56,870 nucleotides of DNA from DAOTTW01 sp034437615. GTDB lineage: Bacteria; Chloroflexota; Anaerolineae; Aggregatilineales; Phototrophicaceae. A program made the translations under genes and the position numbers. Below the pieces are notes generated by a model. That model saw only the letters and a program-made list of their open reading frames with translations. It had not been told where the DNA came from and searched no databases. Where the stretch lies: contig DAOTTW010000045.1 in assembly GCA_034437615.1 (NCBI GenBank), positions 1-56,870 on the forward strand, read 5' to 3'. Shown here in pieces: positions 6,781 through 14,218 of the stretch (positions are counted from its first letter, which is position 1; every line of letters starts with the position of its first letter).

Positions 6781-8975
6781 GGGGTCGTGACCACAGACGA
6801 CAAACCGCAATCCGGCGCGAGACCGCCGTTATCCGTGCCGAAGTTGCGGCCCACATGCACCAAGTCCAGCACGTTAATGATGCCATCGGCGTTGATGTCC
6901 ACCTCATCAAGGATGCCCAGGCCCGGTTGCCCGAAGAGGAACACAATTTCATCGAAGTCGTCCTGGTCGATATTGTAATCGTCGGTTGCATCGCCAGCCA
7001 GCAGCGTCGGCGTGCCCGTGATTACGTTGGTGTTGGGCAGGTCGCTCAGGTCGAAGCCTGCGCCAAACGTCTCATAGCAATCCACATGGCCGATACCCTC
7101 AATGAAGACCGTCACGGGCGTATCGACCTCATCCTCGCCCGTTTCGGTGATGGCCAGCGTGATGCTATTGGTGCCGGGTGCCGGCGGCGGAGGGAAGCCA
7201 GGTGGCAGCAGCGGGCCAGCATCCAGGATATTCGCTTGATCGCTGATAGCGACCAAGAGCGGGCGCAAGAAGCCGCCTTCCATATCGCCATCGGTGCTGA
7301 CCGTCACGTTAATATCGAGCGTGGCCTCTAGCTCGTCGTCGATCTCGAAGCTGGTATCGGCGCAGGTCGCGCTGATGGGCGTGCCGAATTCGTCGCTGAG
7401 GCGCAGCGTGTCACAGGTGATGGTTTGCAGCGGTTCGGGGTCGTATTCGCTGCGGCCTTGCTGGATGAAATCCGTATCGAAGGTGACGAAACCCAGGCCA
7501 CGCGGCTGATCGGTGCCCGTGTCGGTATCGCCGCGCCGCGTGACCGCATACTGGCCGATGCCCGTGTTGACCTCAATGGCGTTGGTGGCGTCCGTCAGGA
7601 AGGCCAAGCCCGTCCAGGGGTTCGTGGGCAGGTTCAGCGTCGCATCCAGCAGGCCGCTTTCATCCAGGCCGATTTGCACGCCAAAGACCTCTGATGGGAA
7701 GGTGCCCCGGCAGGCCACAATCGCCGGGAACGTCTGTGGTGTGCCACCTGGGGAAGGCGACTCGTCGCGCTCGACAATTTGGAAGTCGTTGCCGTTGTCG
7801 CCCTGCGTATACACGAAGCAATCCGGCAGTGGGTCAGCAAGCGTGGGGCCACTGATGTTAAACAAATAGCCTGCGGTGGGTCCGGCGGCGTCTGGATCTG
7901 TGGAACCCGTGAAGCCCGCATATTGCCCGTCGGATTCGCACGCATCCTGAAAACCATAATCGAATGGCTCATCGTCGCTGGGGTTGCCCGGTGTGCCCGC
8001 GTCCGCAAGCGGCTCATTGGCGTAGGTGCTGACGATCAGGTGATAGATGCCGGGGCGCGGCGTGAACTGAATGCGCGGCATCAGGCCGAATTGGTTGCGG
8101 TAATCGTCATCGTTGCCCGCCACGCAATTACCGTTGTTATCCACCACCGTAAACAGCAAATCCGAGATGCCGTCCGGCTCATAGATGCCCGTGATGCTGA
8201 TCGGTTGCGGCTGCGTGACGCGGAAGCGGTAAATATCCGTATCGAGTTCGTTGGGCGTGGCTGCACTGCCAAGCGTCGCCCGAAAGACGTTATCGCCATT
8301 CACCAGCAGGGGCGTCAGGTTACGCGCATCCGACAACGCTTCGGTGCCGTTTACGGGGTCCGTTCCGGCTGTGAAATTCGTAAAGCTCCTGGGCGTTATA
8401 GTCAGGTCGATCTCATAGCCGCCGCCGTAGACCTGCTCGCCAAAGTCGAAGAAATCCTCATAGGGGTCGGTCAGGAAGAATTCTTCGTATTCATCCAACG
8501 GGCCAGCGTCCGGGTTGCAGAGGTGCTGCGTCGTCAATTCATCGAAGAAATCACCGTCTGCATCCAGCAGGTAATTGTCATAGCGCACGACCACGAAGCG
8601 ATAGGTGCCAGCAACCAAGCCGAGATTGATACTGGGGCTGAGCGTCGCGTCGCTGTCATCGTTCCAGCCCAGGCAAACGTTGCTGTCATCCAGCACATAC
8701 AGCGCCAGATCATCGGCGGCCTTGCGCATCGTAATCGTCACCTGTGCGGGGGCGTCGGCGGCATCCAGCGTGAATTCGTAAGCATCTACATCGAGCGGGC
8801 TATCCAGCACACCCGTCAGCGTGTAGGCACCTGCGACTGTCGTACCCAGGTCTTGCAGCGCCGTGTTGATAATGTCGCCAGCGTCGGCGGTCTCGCTGAA
8901 TTGTGCGCTGGCGGACGACACAGCCAGCAAGAGCAAGCAGAATGAAATCAGAAACCCTATCGGACGTTTTTGCAT
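6777..8975 (-). CDS. Secreted PPC-domain protein with cohesin-like region and C-terminal dockerin
   Basis: The product has 732 residues with a signal peptide (MQKRPIGFLISFCLLLLAVS, cleavage near SSASA-Q). Two pre-peptidase C-terminal (PPC) domains follow. The first covers about 50-150 (DVDAYEFTLDAADAPAQVTI, FVVVRYD), the second about 240-330 (DTDIYRFRVTQPQPISITGI, YHLIVSTY). The middle part (about 425-560, FGVQIGLDESGLL...LGFVTFDTDF) resembles a cohesin fold. The C-terminus has duplicated EF-hand-like dockerin loops, AGDATDDYNIDQDDFDEIVF and DINADGIINVLDLVHVGRNF. It is probably an extracellular adhesion or scaffold protein. It lies on the opposite strand inside the phage-type island and is likely a host gene inserted or retained there. 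Confidence 0.8.
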   Translation of the reverse strand: MQKRPIGFLISFCLLLLAVSSASAQFSETADAGDIINTALQDLGTTVAGAYTLTGVLDSPLDVDAYEFTLDAADAPAQVTITMRKAADDLALYVLDDSNVCLGWNDDSDATLSPSINLGLVAGTYRFVVVRYDNYLLDADGDFFDELTTQHLCNPDAGPLDEYEEFFLTDPYEDFFDFGEQVYGGGYEIDLTITPRSFTNFTAGTDPVNGTEALSDARNLTPLLVNGDNVFRATLGSAATPNELDTDIYRFRVTQPQPISITGIYEPDGISDLLFTVVDNNGNCVAGNDDDYRNQFGLMPRIQFTPRPGIYHLIVSTYANEPLADAGTPGNPSDDEPFDYGFQDACESDGQYAGFTGSTDPDAAGPTAGYLFNISGPTLADPLPDCFVYTQGDNGNDFQIVERDESPSPGGTPQTFPAIVACRGTFPSEVFGVQIGLDESGLLDATLNLPTNPWTGLAFLTDATNAIEVNTGIGQYAVTRRGDTDTGTDQPRGLGFVTFDTDFIQQGRSEYDPEPLQTITCDTLRLSDEFGTPISATCADTSFEIDDELEATLDINVTVSTDGDMEGGFLRPLLVAISDQANILDAGPLLPPGFPPPPAPGTNSITLAITETGEDEVDTPVTVFIEGIGHVDCYETFGAGFDLSDLPNTNVITGTPTLLAGDATDDYNIDQDDFDEIVFLFGQPGLGILDEVDINADGIINVLDLVHVGRNFGTDNGGLAPDCGLSSVVTTP

Positions 8976-9124
8976 GATGCATTTCCTAGTAAAAGTATCT
9001 GACAGACGATGTAATATGCTTAGTTATAGCACGCTTACGACACGGATGCAAAGCAAAAATCAGCAAAACATAAAAAACCTGTAAAATGCAACCTGATACC
9101 CGAATACACGGAGGACCACGCACC

Positions 9125-10948
9125 ATGCTCGAAGCACACATCTACGACCCGACCTACAGCACGCAACTCGGCGACGGGCCACTGCACCCCATCCGCGCCC
9201 GCATCCGCCGCCGTTTGGATGGCATCGGCGGTGGCGACCTGACCATCAGCGCAGACGACCCCCGAGCCGCCGACCTGCTGCAAGTGCGCCGCATCGTTGA
9301 ATTGTGGCGCTACGCCGACCCGGACAGCCCCCGCAGGCGTGTGGGCGCGTTCAGCGTCGAAGCGTTGCGCTTTGCGGACGACACACGCCACCTGGTCGCC
9401 AGTGGGCCGGACCTGATGCAGCGCCTTAAGGACAAGATGACGCTGCCGGGCCTGATCTATGACAATCTGCTGGTGCGTGACGTGCTCAAGGATTTAGCGA
9501 GCATGGCGGGCTTCACGCTGCAATTCAGCCACAACACCCTGCCCTATCAGCGCATCAGCGTGCGCTTTGATGGCGATAGCCTGCTGCGGGCCATACAAGT
9601 GATCTGCGAGACGCAAGGCGTGCACCTGCGGCTGCTGGATGGGCTGCGTATTGAGGTGGGCGCGTTCGGGGATGCTAGCGGCCTGCGTGCGCAGCAGATG
9701 ACGCACACGCCGCCCGAATTGCCCGCCAATACCCTGCTGCCGGAGCGCGTCGAACTGGTCAGCAGCAGCAGCGATGTGGTCAATTGGCTGCTGCCGCTGG
9801 GCGCTGGCGCGGGTGATGCAGCGCTGACGCTGGCGAACAGCACCTACTTTGATGTGCAGACGCTCAACCGCAACGGGCGCACGCATTATTACCTGAAGGA
9901 CGACGCCAGCATCGCGCAGTATGGCCAGATCGAGCGCCGCCTGAATGTGAAGCGCCTGGCCCCCATCGCCGCGACGGATGACGCCCTGCGTGATGCGGCC
10001 AATGCGCTGTATGACGCCGCCAACGCCTATCTTCAGCGCCACAGCAGCCCGCAGGATGTGCTGCGTCTGGCGTTGCGCCCCGCGAACGCTACGTTGCGCC
10101 CCGGTGATAGGCTGCACCTGGCCTATAACGGCGTGATCGAGCAGGACGGCAAGCCGCATACCCTGCGCGATTTTACGGGTGATTACTGGCTGCTGACCGC
10201 CGACGAAACGTATAGCAATGACGCGCCTGATGGCCGCATCACGCTGGAAATCAGCAACGTGGACCGCTACGCCGCTAACGCCGCCGATATTGTGGTGGGC
10301 AAGCTGGATGAAATCGACGTGCAGAATATATTCGTGCAGCCGACGCTCAATCATTTCGCGTGGGGGCCGTATCAGCAAGAGATAGATAGCAGCAACCCGG
10401 TCACACTGAAGCTGCGTGTGCGCGACGCCACTATTGCGGTGAACCGGGCGCTGCTGATCGTGCGCACTGTGCCGTTTACGTCCACTGCGCAGGCCGCCAG
10501 CAGCACACCCTCATCGCACGAGCACCTGACAATGCGCAGCAACGACGGTACGCCCGCCGGGGGCATGAGCACGCAGCGCTTCACCATCGTGGAGCAAAGC
10601 ACGGGCTTCCTGTACCACTTCGACGCGCTGAGTGATGTCGGCCCTGGCACGCGCTTCTTCAGTATGCAGCCCTCTGGCACGCACACGCATGACCTGCAAT
10701 ACGGCATCCAGCGCGATAGCAGCTACCCCGGCTTGCTGACGGTTACGGTCAACGGCGACACGGTGGCCACGACCATCGGCAATACGCTCAGCGCACTTGA
10801 AGCCGAACTCGATATCACGGATGCCATACGGGACCGCGTCGGGGGCTTCCGCGCTGCGCATGACATCAGCATCACCTGTGGCGCGGGTCAGGGTGTGGTG
10901 ATCGTGGAATGTTTAATCGAAGATCAGATCGCACAGGTGCGGCTGTGA
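9125..10948 (+). CDS. Tail hub / Tal-like protein
   Basis: The product has 607 residues; GGAGG lies 10 bases before ATG 9125, which excludes the upstream in-frame ATG. Residues 1-130 carry a beta-barrel pattern (GDLTISADDPRAADLLQVRR, RIVELWRYADPDSPRRRVGA). DVLKDLASMAGFTLQFSH...LLRAIQVICETQGVHLRLLD follows at about 125-180. This is the arrangement of siphophage tail-associated and ReqiPepy6 Gp37-like hub proteins (hub domains with inserted LysM-like or tail-spike repeats). The C-terminal third (from about 415) is a separate beta domain. No peptidase or lysozyme motif is visible. It is the last gene of the island. Confidence 0.6.
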   Translation: MLEAHIYDPTYSTQLGDGPLHPIRARIRRRLDGIGGGDLTISADDPRAADLLQVRRIVELWRYADPDSPRRRVGAFSVEALRFADDTRHLVASGPDLMQRLKDKMTLPGLIYDNLLVRDVLKDLASMAGFTLQFSHNTLPYQRISVRFDGDSLLRAIQVICETQGVHLRLLDGLRIEVGAFGDASGLRAQQMTHTPPELPANTLLPERVELVSSSSDVVNWLLPLGAGAGDAALTLANSTYFDVQTLNRNGRTHYYLKDDASIAQYGQIERRLNVKRLAPIAATDDALRDAANALYDAANAYLQRHSSPQDVLRLALRPANATLRPGDRLHLAYNGVIEQDGKPHTLRDFTGDYWLLTADETYSNDAPDGRITLEISNVDRYAANAADIVVGKLDEIDVQNIFVQPTLNHFAWGPYQQEIDSSNPVTLKLRVRDATIAVNRALLIVRTVPFTSTAQAASSTPSSHEHLTMRSNDGTPAGGMSTQRFTIVEQSTGFLYHFDALSDVGPGTRFFSMQPSGTHTHDLQYGIQRDSSYPGLLTVTVNGDTVATTIGNTLSALEAELDITDAIRDRVGGFRAAHDISITCGAGQGVVIVECLIEDQIAQVRL

Positions 10949-10956
10949 GCAGCAGC

Positions 10957-11222
10957 GGGCGACCACATTGGGTCGCCCCTACAACGGTTTGCGCAGGGAC
11001 AGATCAATGTGCCTGTCCGCGCCTGATGGGACATTCTGCTGCATAACTAAATATTAAAATGATTGATGTTTGACATGCAACGCAGTCTATGATTTAATAC
11101 GTTTCGCCGTGTTTTTATAACTTGTTTACAAGTCCGGCGCTATTACACGTTGGTGCCTCCCCGGACGCCAAGAATGGCGTCCCTACAGGGGATCGTCCGT
11201 AGGGACACGGCTAACCGTGTCC
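10957..11222. repeat. Intergenic region with four palindromic half-units around an AT-rich core
   Basis: The 356-base gap after the hub-like gene holds hairpins at 10957-10982 (GGGCGACC...GGTCGCCC, then CTAC), 10996-11018 (GGACAG...CTGTCC), 11163-11186 (GGACGCC...GGCGTCC, then CTAC) and 11199-11222 (GTAGGGACACGG...CCGTGTCC). The AT-rich centre (11040-11130) carries a promoter-like sequence. The hairpins lie in the presumed leader of the response regulator gene at 11305. Confidence 0.75.
11070..11098 (+). promoter_or_regulatory. Sigma70-type promoter candidate for the receiver gene
   Basis: TTGACA (11070-11075), a 17-base spacer and TTTAAT (11093-11098) match the housekeeping consensus at 11 of 12 positions in AT-rich sequence. 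Transcription would begin near 11105 and give a leader of about 200 bases that includes two palindromic half-units. Confidence 0.45.
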
Positions 11223-11304
11223 GCAAACTGCCGCAGTATTTGCGCCGACGCGTAATAGTGTAATTGTATTGCGTATAACCTGACAGCTTATTCTAAGGCA
11301 TACC

Positions 11305-11679
11305 GTGTCAAAGCCACATATCATGATAATCGACGACGACAGATCAAACACCTATATGCTGAGCATCGCAGTCGAAATGATGGGCTGCGAGCCGTTAATC
11401 TATCACAACGGCCATGCGGCCATTAACAGCCTGCGTCACGGCACGCGGCCACAGGCGATCCTGTTAGATTATCACCTGCCGCTGACCCACAGCAATGAGG
11501 TACTGGCCACTGTACGAGAGCTAGATCCCACGCACAGCATCCCCGTCATTTACGTCTCGGCTGATACGCGCATCAAGCGCTTTGCCAAAGAGAACGGCAT
11601 CTCGCATGTGCTGGTAAAGCCCTTCGATTATCAAGATTTACGCAAAACTATCGCGCAATTGGGCTTTGCATCAGCTTAG
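11305..11679 (+). CDS. Stand-alone response regulator receiver (CheY-like)
   Basis: The product has 124 residues, a single receiver domain with no output domain. Start codon is GTG in the context ATACCGTGTCAAAGCC, so the ribosome site is weak. The acidic pocket is DDD at residues 9-11 (IMIIDDDRSN), the phospho-acceptor is D55 (ILLDYHLPL), the Ser switch lies in VIYVSADTR (about 90) and K105 is in LVKPF. All catalytic residues are present, so it should be phosphorylatable. A partner kinase is not adjacent; orphan histidine kinases lie at 20067 and 21221. Confidence 0.9.
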   Translation: MSKPHIMIIDDDRSNTYMLSIAVEMMGCEPLIYHNGHAAINSLRHGTRPQAILLDYHLPLTHSNEVLATVRELDPTHSIPVIYVSADTRIKRFAKENGISHVLVKPFDYQDLRKTIAQLGFASA

Positions 11680-11690
11680 CTTAAGAGCGA

Positions 11691-11948
11691 TCAGAACGGC
11701 GGCTCGATCTGATCCGGGTCCATATGCGGGTCATCTGGCCCTATATTCATCGCCCGCCAATTGCGATAGGCGGCGGATGAACGCGCCACCTGCGCTCTGA
11801 TGCTGGGTGTAGGCCGTTTGCGGGGTTTGCGCTTCGGCTCTGCTTTGCAACTGATTCTTTGGAAATTCCCCAAGATTGCCTGAGACCGCCTCTCCACGCC
11901 ATACCGGGAGGGTGACGACCCTCCCGATGTGCTACGCCAGCGCCTCAC
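11691..11948 (-). CDS. Possible small basic protein, start uncertain
   Basis: An open frame of 85 codons follows the stop of the RNA/single-strand-binding-like gene at 11948 on the same strand. Its first third overlaps a perfect 9-bp hairpin (11905-11926), which is unlikely inside a coding start. The C-terminal half is basic then acidic (KRKPRKRPTPSIRAQVARSS, NWRAMNIGPDDPHMDPDQIE). A shorter product starting at an internal GTG or TTG is possible. I do not recognise a family, and it may not be a gene. Confidence 0.3.
   Translation of the reverse strand: MRRWRSTSGGSSPSRYGVERRSQAILGNFQRISCKAEPKRKPRKRPTPSIRAQVARSSAAYRNWRAMNIGPDDPHMDPDQIEPPF
11905..11926 (-). terminator. Perfect 9-bp hairpin downstream of the 13177-11948 gene
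   Basis: CGGGAGGGT, a 4-base loop, then ACCCTCCCG. It lies 22 bases after the stop codon at 11948 on the minus strand. There is no T-run, so it may be a processing or stabilising hairpin rather than an intrinsic terminator. Confidence 0.5.
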
Positions 11949-13177
11949 TAGCCCTTTTTCAGCCCTGGGTACTGTGATTCAAACTGCTCGATTTGTTTCT
12001 GCGTGTTAGCCAGCATCTTCTCGGTCATCTTCAGCGCTGGGCCGGGCGTCCCCTGGGCGATTTTTTGCTCTAGGGTGCTTTTGGCTTTGCGCAGGTCCGA
12101 TACACGCTTGACGATCTCTGCTGGAACGCCATTAGCTGCGGGCTGTTGTTGCTGCTTTTGCTTGCCCTGCTGTTGCTTTTGTTGCTTGGGCTTAGCAGCA
12201 CCCTTTTCGGCCTGCTGCTGCTTTTGTTGCTTGGGCTTAGCAGCGCCCTTCTTGCCCTGCTGCTGCTTTTGCTGTTGTGCCAGCTTACGCTGCTCTTCGG
12301 CGTGCTTGCGCTGCTTTTCCTTCTTTTCTAGCCCGTCGGTGGTGATGTGTGTCGCAAAGACGACCACTGTGCCAAGTTCCGCATCGAAGGCGAACTGGCC
12401 ATCGACGATCAAGAAATCTTTCTCGTTGCGCAGCGGCCTTTCGACTTGCTCCCACATGCGTTCCGAGATGAGCGTGGTATAGGTCACGGCCTTGTAGTTT
12501 TCTGGCCACTCAGGGATGCCACGCGGCTGTGCGCCGAGCTGCTCCACGTTATGTTCTAGTGTGATAATCACCAGCTCGCTGCGGCGCTCAATCTCACCGG
12601 GGCGGCCTTTAATCTGTATGGTCACGTCCTCAACACTCCCTTTTTTCTCTGCTTCAAACAGCGGCTGTAAATGCTCAACACGCTCTTCCCAGGGCATTTC
12701 CGGGTACGGCGATGGGGGCCGCAAACGGCGCTTCAGGTAGCTGAGGTCTGGGAATATGTCGGCACGGTCCTCGGTGCACACGACTTGCTTGACCAGATAG
12801 AAGAAGACGCCGCCCGGTGTGCGTCGGCGGCTTTTGTCAATCGTCATCATGCCGCCAGCCGCCTCGACAGCCAGCGCTTGCTGCACGTAATCCAGCGTGA
12901 ATTGCTCGCCGAAGGTGCGGATAATGCGCTGGATAGAATGAATAGCGCGTCCGTTCGTCTCGCTCAGTTTTCGGGCCACTGCATCGGCTTGCTTGTTAAT
13001 CTCAAGCTGGCGTTGGCTCAGCGGCGTCTTACGGTGCTGCTGATTGGGCCGACGGTTCTCATAACTGGCCCGCTGTTGCTGGCCCTGGTTGCCATTGTGG
13101 TTATTGCCGTTGTTAGCGCGTTGCTTGTTGGCTTGGGCGCTGGTCGGCTCGTTTGCTTGCGGTGTATCTGATGCCAT
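11948..13177 (-). CDS. Putative RNA-associated protein, PHAX RNA-binding-like helices with Lys/Gln-rich repeat tail
   Basis: The product has 409 residues from ATG 13177; a longer frame starts at 13291 but lacks a ribosome site. The first 60 residues are Asn/Gln-rich and disordered. About 55-150 is helical (LEINKQADAVARKLSETNGR, IIRTFGEQFTLDYVQQALAV, RRTPGGVFFYLVKQVV), which resembles the PHAX RNA-binding domain with its RTPGGVFF signature. A beta-rich domain follows (about 180-270). Residues about 285-345 are a Lys/Gln/Ala tandem region with repeats of KGAAKPKQQKQQQ. A coiled coil with LEQKIAQGTPGPALKMTEKM ends the protein. An RNA-binding function is inferred from the RTPGGVFF helix only. Confidence 0.6.
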   Translation of the reverse strand: MASDTPQANEPTSAQANKQRANNGNNHNGNQGQQQRASYENRRPNQQHRKTPLSQRQLEINKQADAVARKLSETNGRAIHSIQRIIRTFGEQFTLDYVQQALAVEAAGGMMTIDKSRRRTPGGVFFYLVKQVVCTEDRADIFPDLSYLKRRLRPPSPYPEMPWEERVEHLQPLFEAEKKGSVEDVTIQIKGRPGEIERRSELVIITLEHNVEQLGAQPRGIPEWPENYKAVTYTTLISERMWEQVERPLRNEKDFLIVDGQFAFDAELGTVVVFATHITTDGLEKKEKQRKHAEEQRKLAQQQKQQQGKKGAAKPKQQKQQQAEKGAAKPKQQKQQQGKQKQQQQPAANGVPAEIVKRVSDLRKAKSTLEQKIAQGTPGPALKMTEKMLANTQKQIEQFESQYPGLKKG

Positions 13178-13471
13178 AGGCTTTTCTCTAATATCGTCTG
13201 TAAGCGCTGATGATCTGTGTGTATGCGTTAATCGTGCGGTAGATAACGACGGCTTGCAAGCGCGATCTGTGCTTGCACACTGTTGGCGCATTCGCTACAA
13301 TGCCCATGCCACTTTTTCATAGGCAAAAATGAATGCGTGTGTCTGGCGTGTCTGTTATCAAACAGGCACACGCATGAGCCATTTATGTAGCTTGCCTCAC
13401 GTTTGTACTCGTGATTATAACGATAAGACCCGTTCAGCGCAACAGGTGGCGCTCAGACTGCCAAATGTGCC

Positions 13472-13717
13472 TTATGCTGTCAGTGCGCCGATGTACTCCG
13501 CCGAGGACATTAGCAACAGCGCTAGCAGCCCGATATACAGACTGATCTTCGTCTGCTTCTTATAGACGGCGAACAGGTTCATCAGGAAGCCGCCATCTGT
13601 CGTGCTGGCAATCACGGGGTCTACCTGCGTGCTGAGGATGGCCCCGGCCCCGATTCAGAGGACGACTGCAAAAACGTGAATGACGCTCAAGAACAGATGT
13701 ATATCGTTAAAATCCAT
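13472..13717 (-). pseudogene. Small membrane protein gene interrupted by one in-frame TGA
   Basis: The frame runs 82 codons from ATG 13717 to TAA 13472 with a single TGA at codon 21 (13655-13657). Before it stands MDFNDIHLFLSVIHVFAVVL and after it IGAGAILSTQVDP, then NLFAVYKKQTKISLYIGLLA with a second hydrophobic helix LLALLLMSSAEYIG. Both sides look coding and in the same frame, so a TGG-to-TGA nonsense change in the first membrane segment is likely. Two transmembrane helices are expected. The alternatives are a sequencing error or a recoded stop. I do not know the family. Confidence 0.55.
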
Positions 13718-13748
13718 TTGCTGCTTAAGCCTTTTCTATCGTGAATTT

Positions 13749-13923
13749 TGAGATAGCACCGCACAATAACGTGGTCGTGCGTTTTTTCGCAGCGGACGCA
13801 GCAAGCTGCGTCCCTACACATACGTTGTGAACCATAGGAAAGCCATTCTTGGCTTCCGGGGTGATGTCAGCCGCCGTAGCGATTACCGATTTTCACCATT
13901 TACGTTTTCTTATGGTGCTACCC
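13749..13923. repeat. Dispersed palindromic element, copy B, with possible 9-bp terminal inverted repeats
   Basis: The left end is GATAGCACCGCACAATAACG, the same as copy A at 249 apart from a few changes. Then comes GGACGCAGCAAGCTGCGTCC followed by CTAC, and a degraded AAGCCATTCTTGGCTT hairpin. The right end GGTGCTACC (13915-13923) is an 8-of-9 inverted match to GATAGCACC. It forms most of the 500-base gap before the kinase gene. The rest of the gap (13924-14062) is AT-rich with no gene seen. Confidence 0.6.
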
Positions 13924-14062
13924 TATTGTATGCCTGTACTCATCATACATTATAACGGGGTAAGCGCTTTTATGTCAGTGTCACAGGAGAAAAACGCGAT
14001 GTAGATGTAGAGTAAAGGCATTTACGGGTCGTATGTGCTACACTTACAAACCTTACGCAGCA

Positions 14063-14162
14063 ATCAAAACGAATCCGTGCAATCCGTAGGGTGCAATGCA
14101 TTGCACCCAGGGTGCAGCACGCTGCGCCGCTACATAGGATGCTATAAATTGTTTTCGTTCGG
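14063..14162. repeat. Two-hairpin unit with outer arms upstream of the kinase gene
   Basis: The core at 14086-14133 (48 bp) has an outer stem GTAGGG...GCTAC, a first hairpin TGCAATGCATTGCA and a second TGCAGCACGCTGCG. The arms are AAAACGAATCCGTGCAATCC on the left and GCTATAAATTGTTTTCGTTC on the right. It ends about 60 bases before the start codon of the kinase gene. Confidence 0.8.
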
Positions 14163-14218
14163 TCATTCCGTAGTCGTCACAAGCGAAGTGAAATAACCCA
14201 ATATAGAAGGTGCGCACC

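Noticed and set aside
7779..8945. A 388-codon plus-strand open frame inside the dockerin gene
   Set aside because: It is antisense to a clearly coding gene with signal peptide, PPC and dockerin modules; its product is Arg/Ile/Val-biased without a motif.
9494..10378. A 294-codon minus-strand open frame opposite the hub-like gene
   Set aside because: It is a shadow of a GC-rich coding strand; no start signal and no family features.
13329..13565. A 78-codon plus-strand frame in the gap before the kinase gene
   Set aside because: It overlaps the better supported broken membrane gene on the minus strand, and its start lies in an imperfect hairpin (13348-13369).
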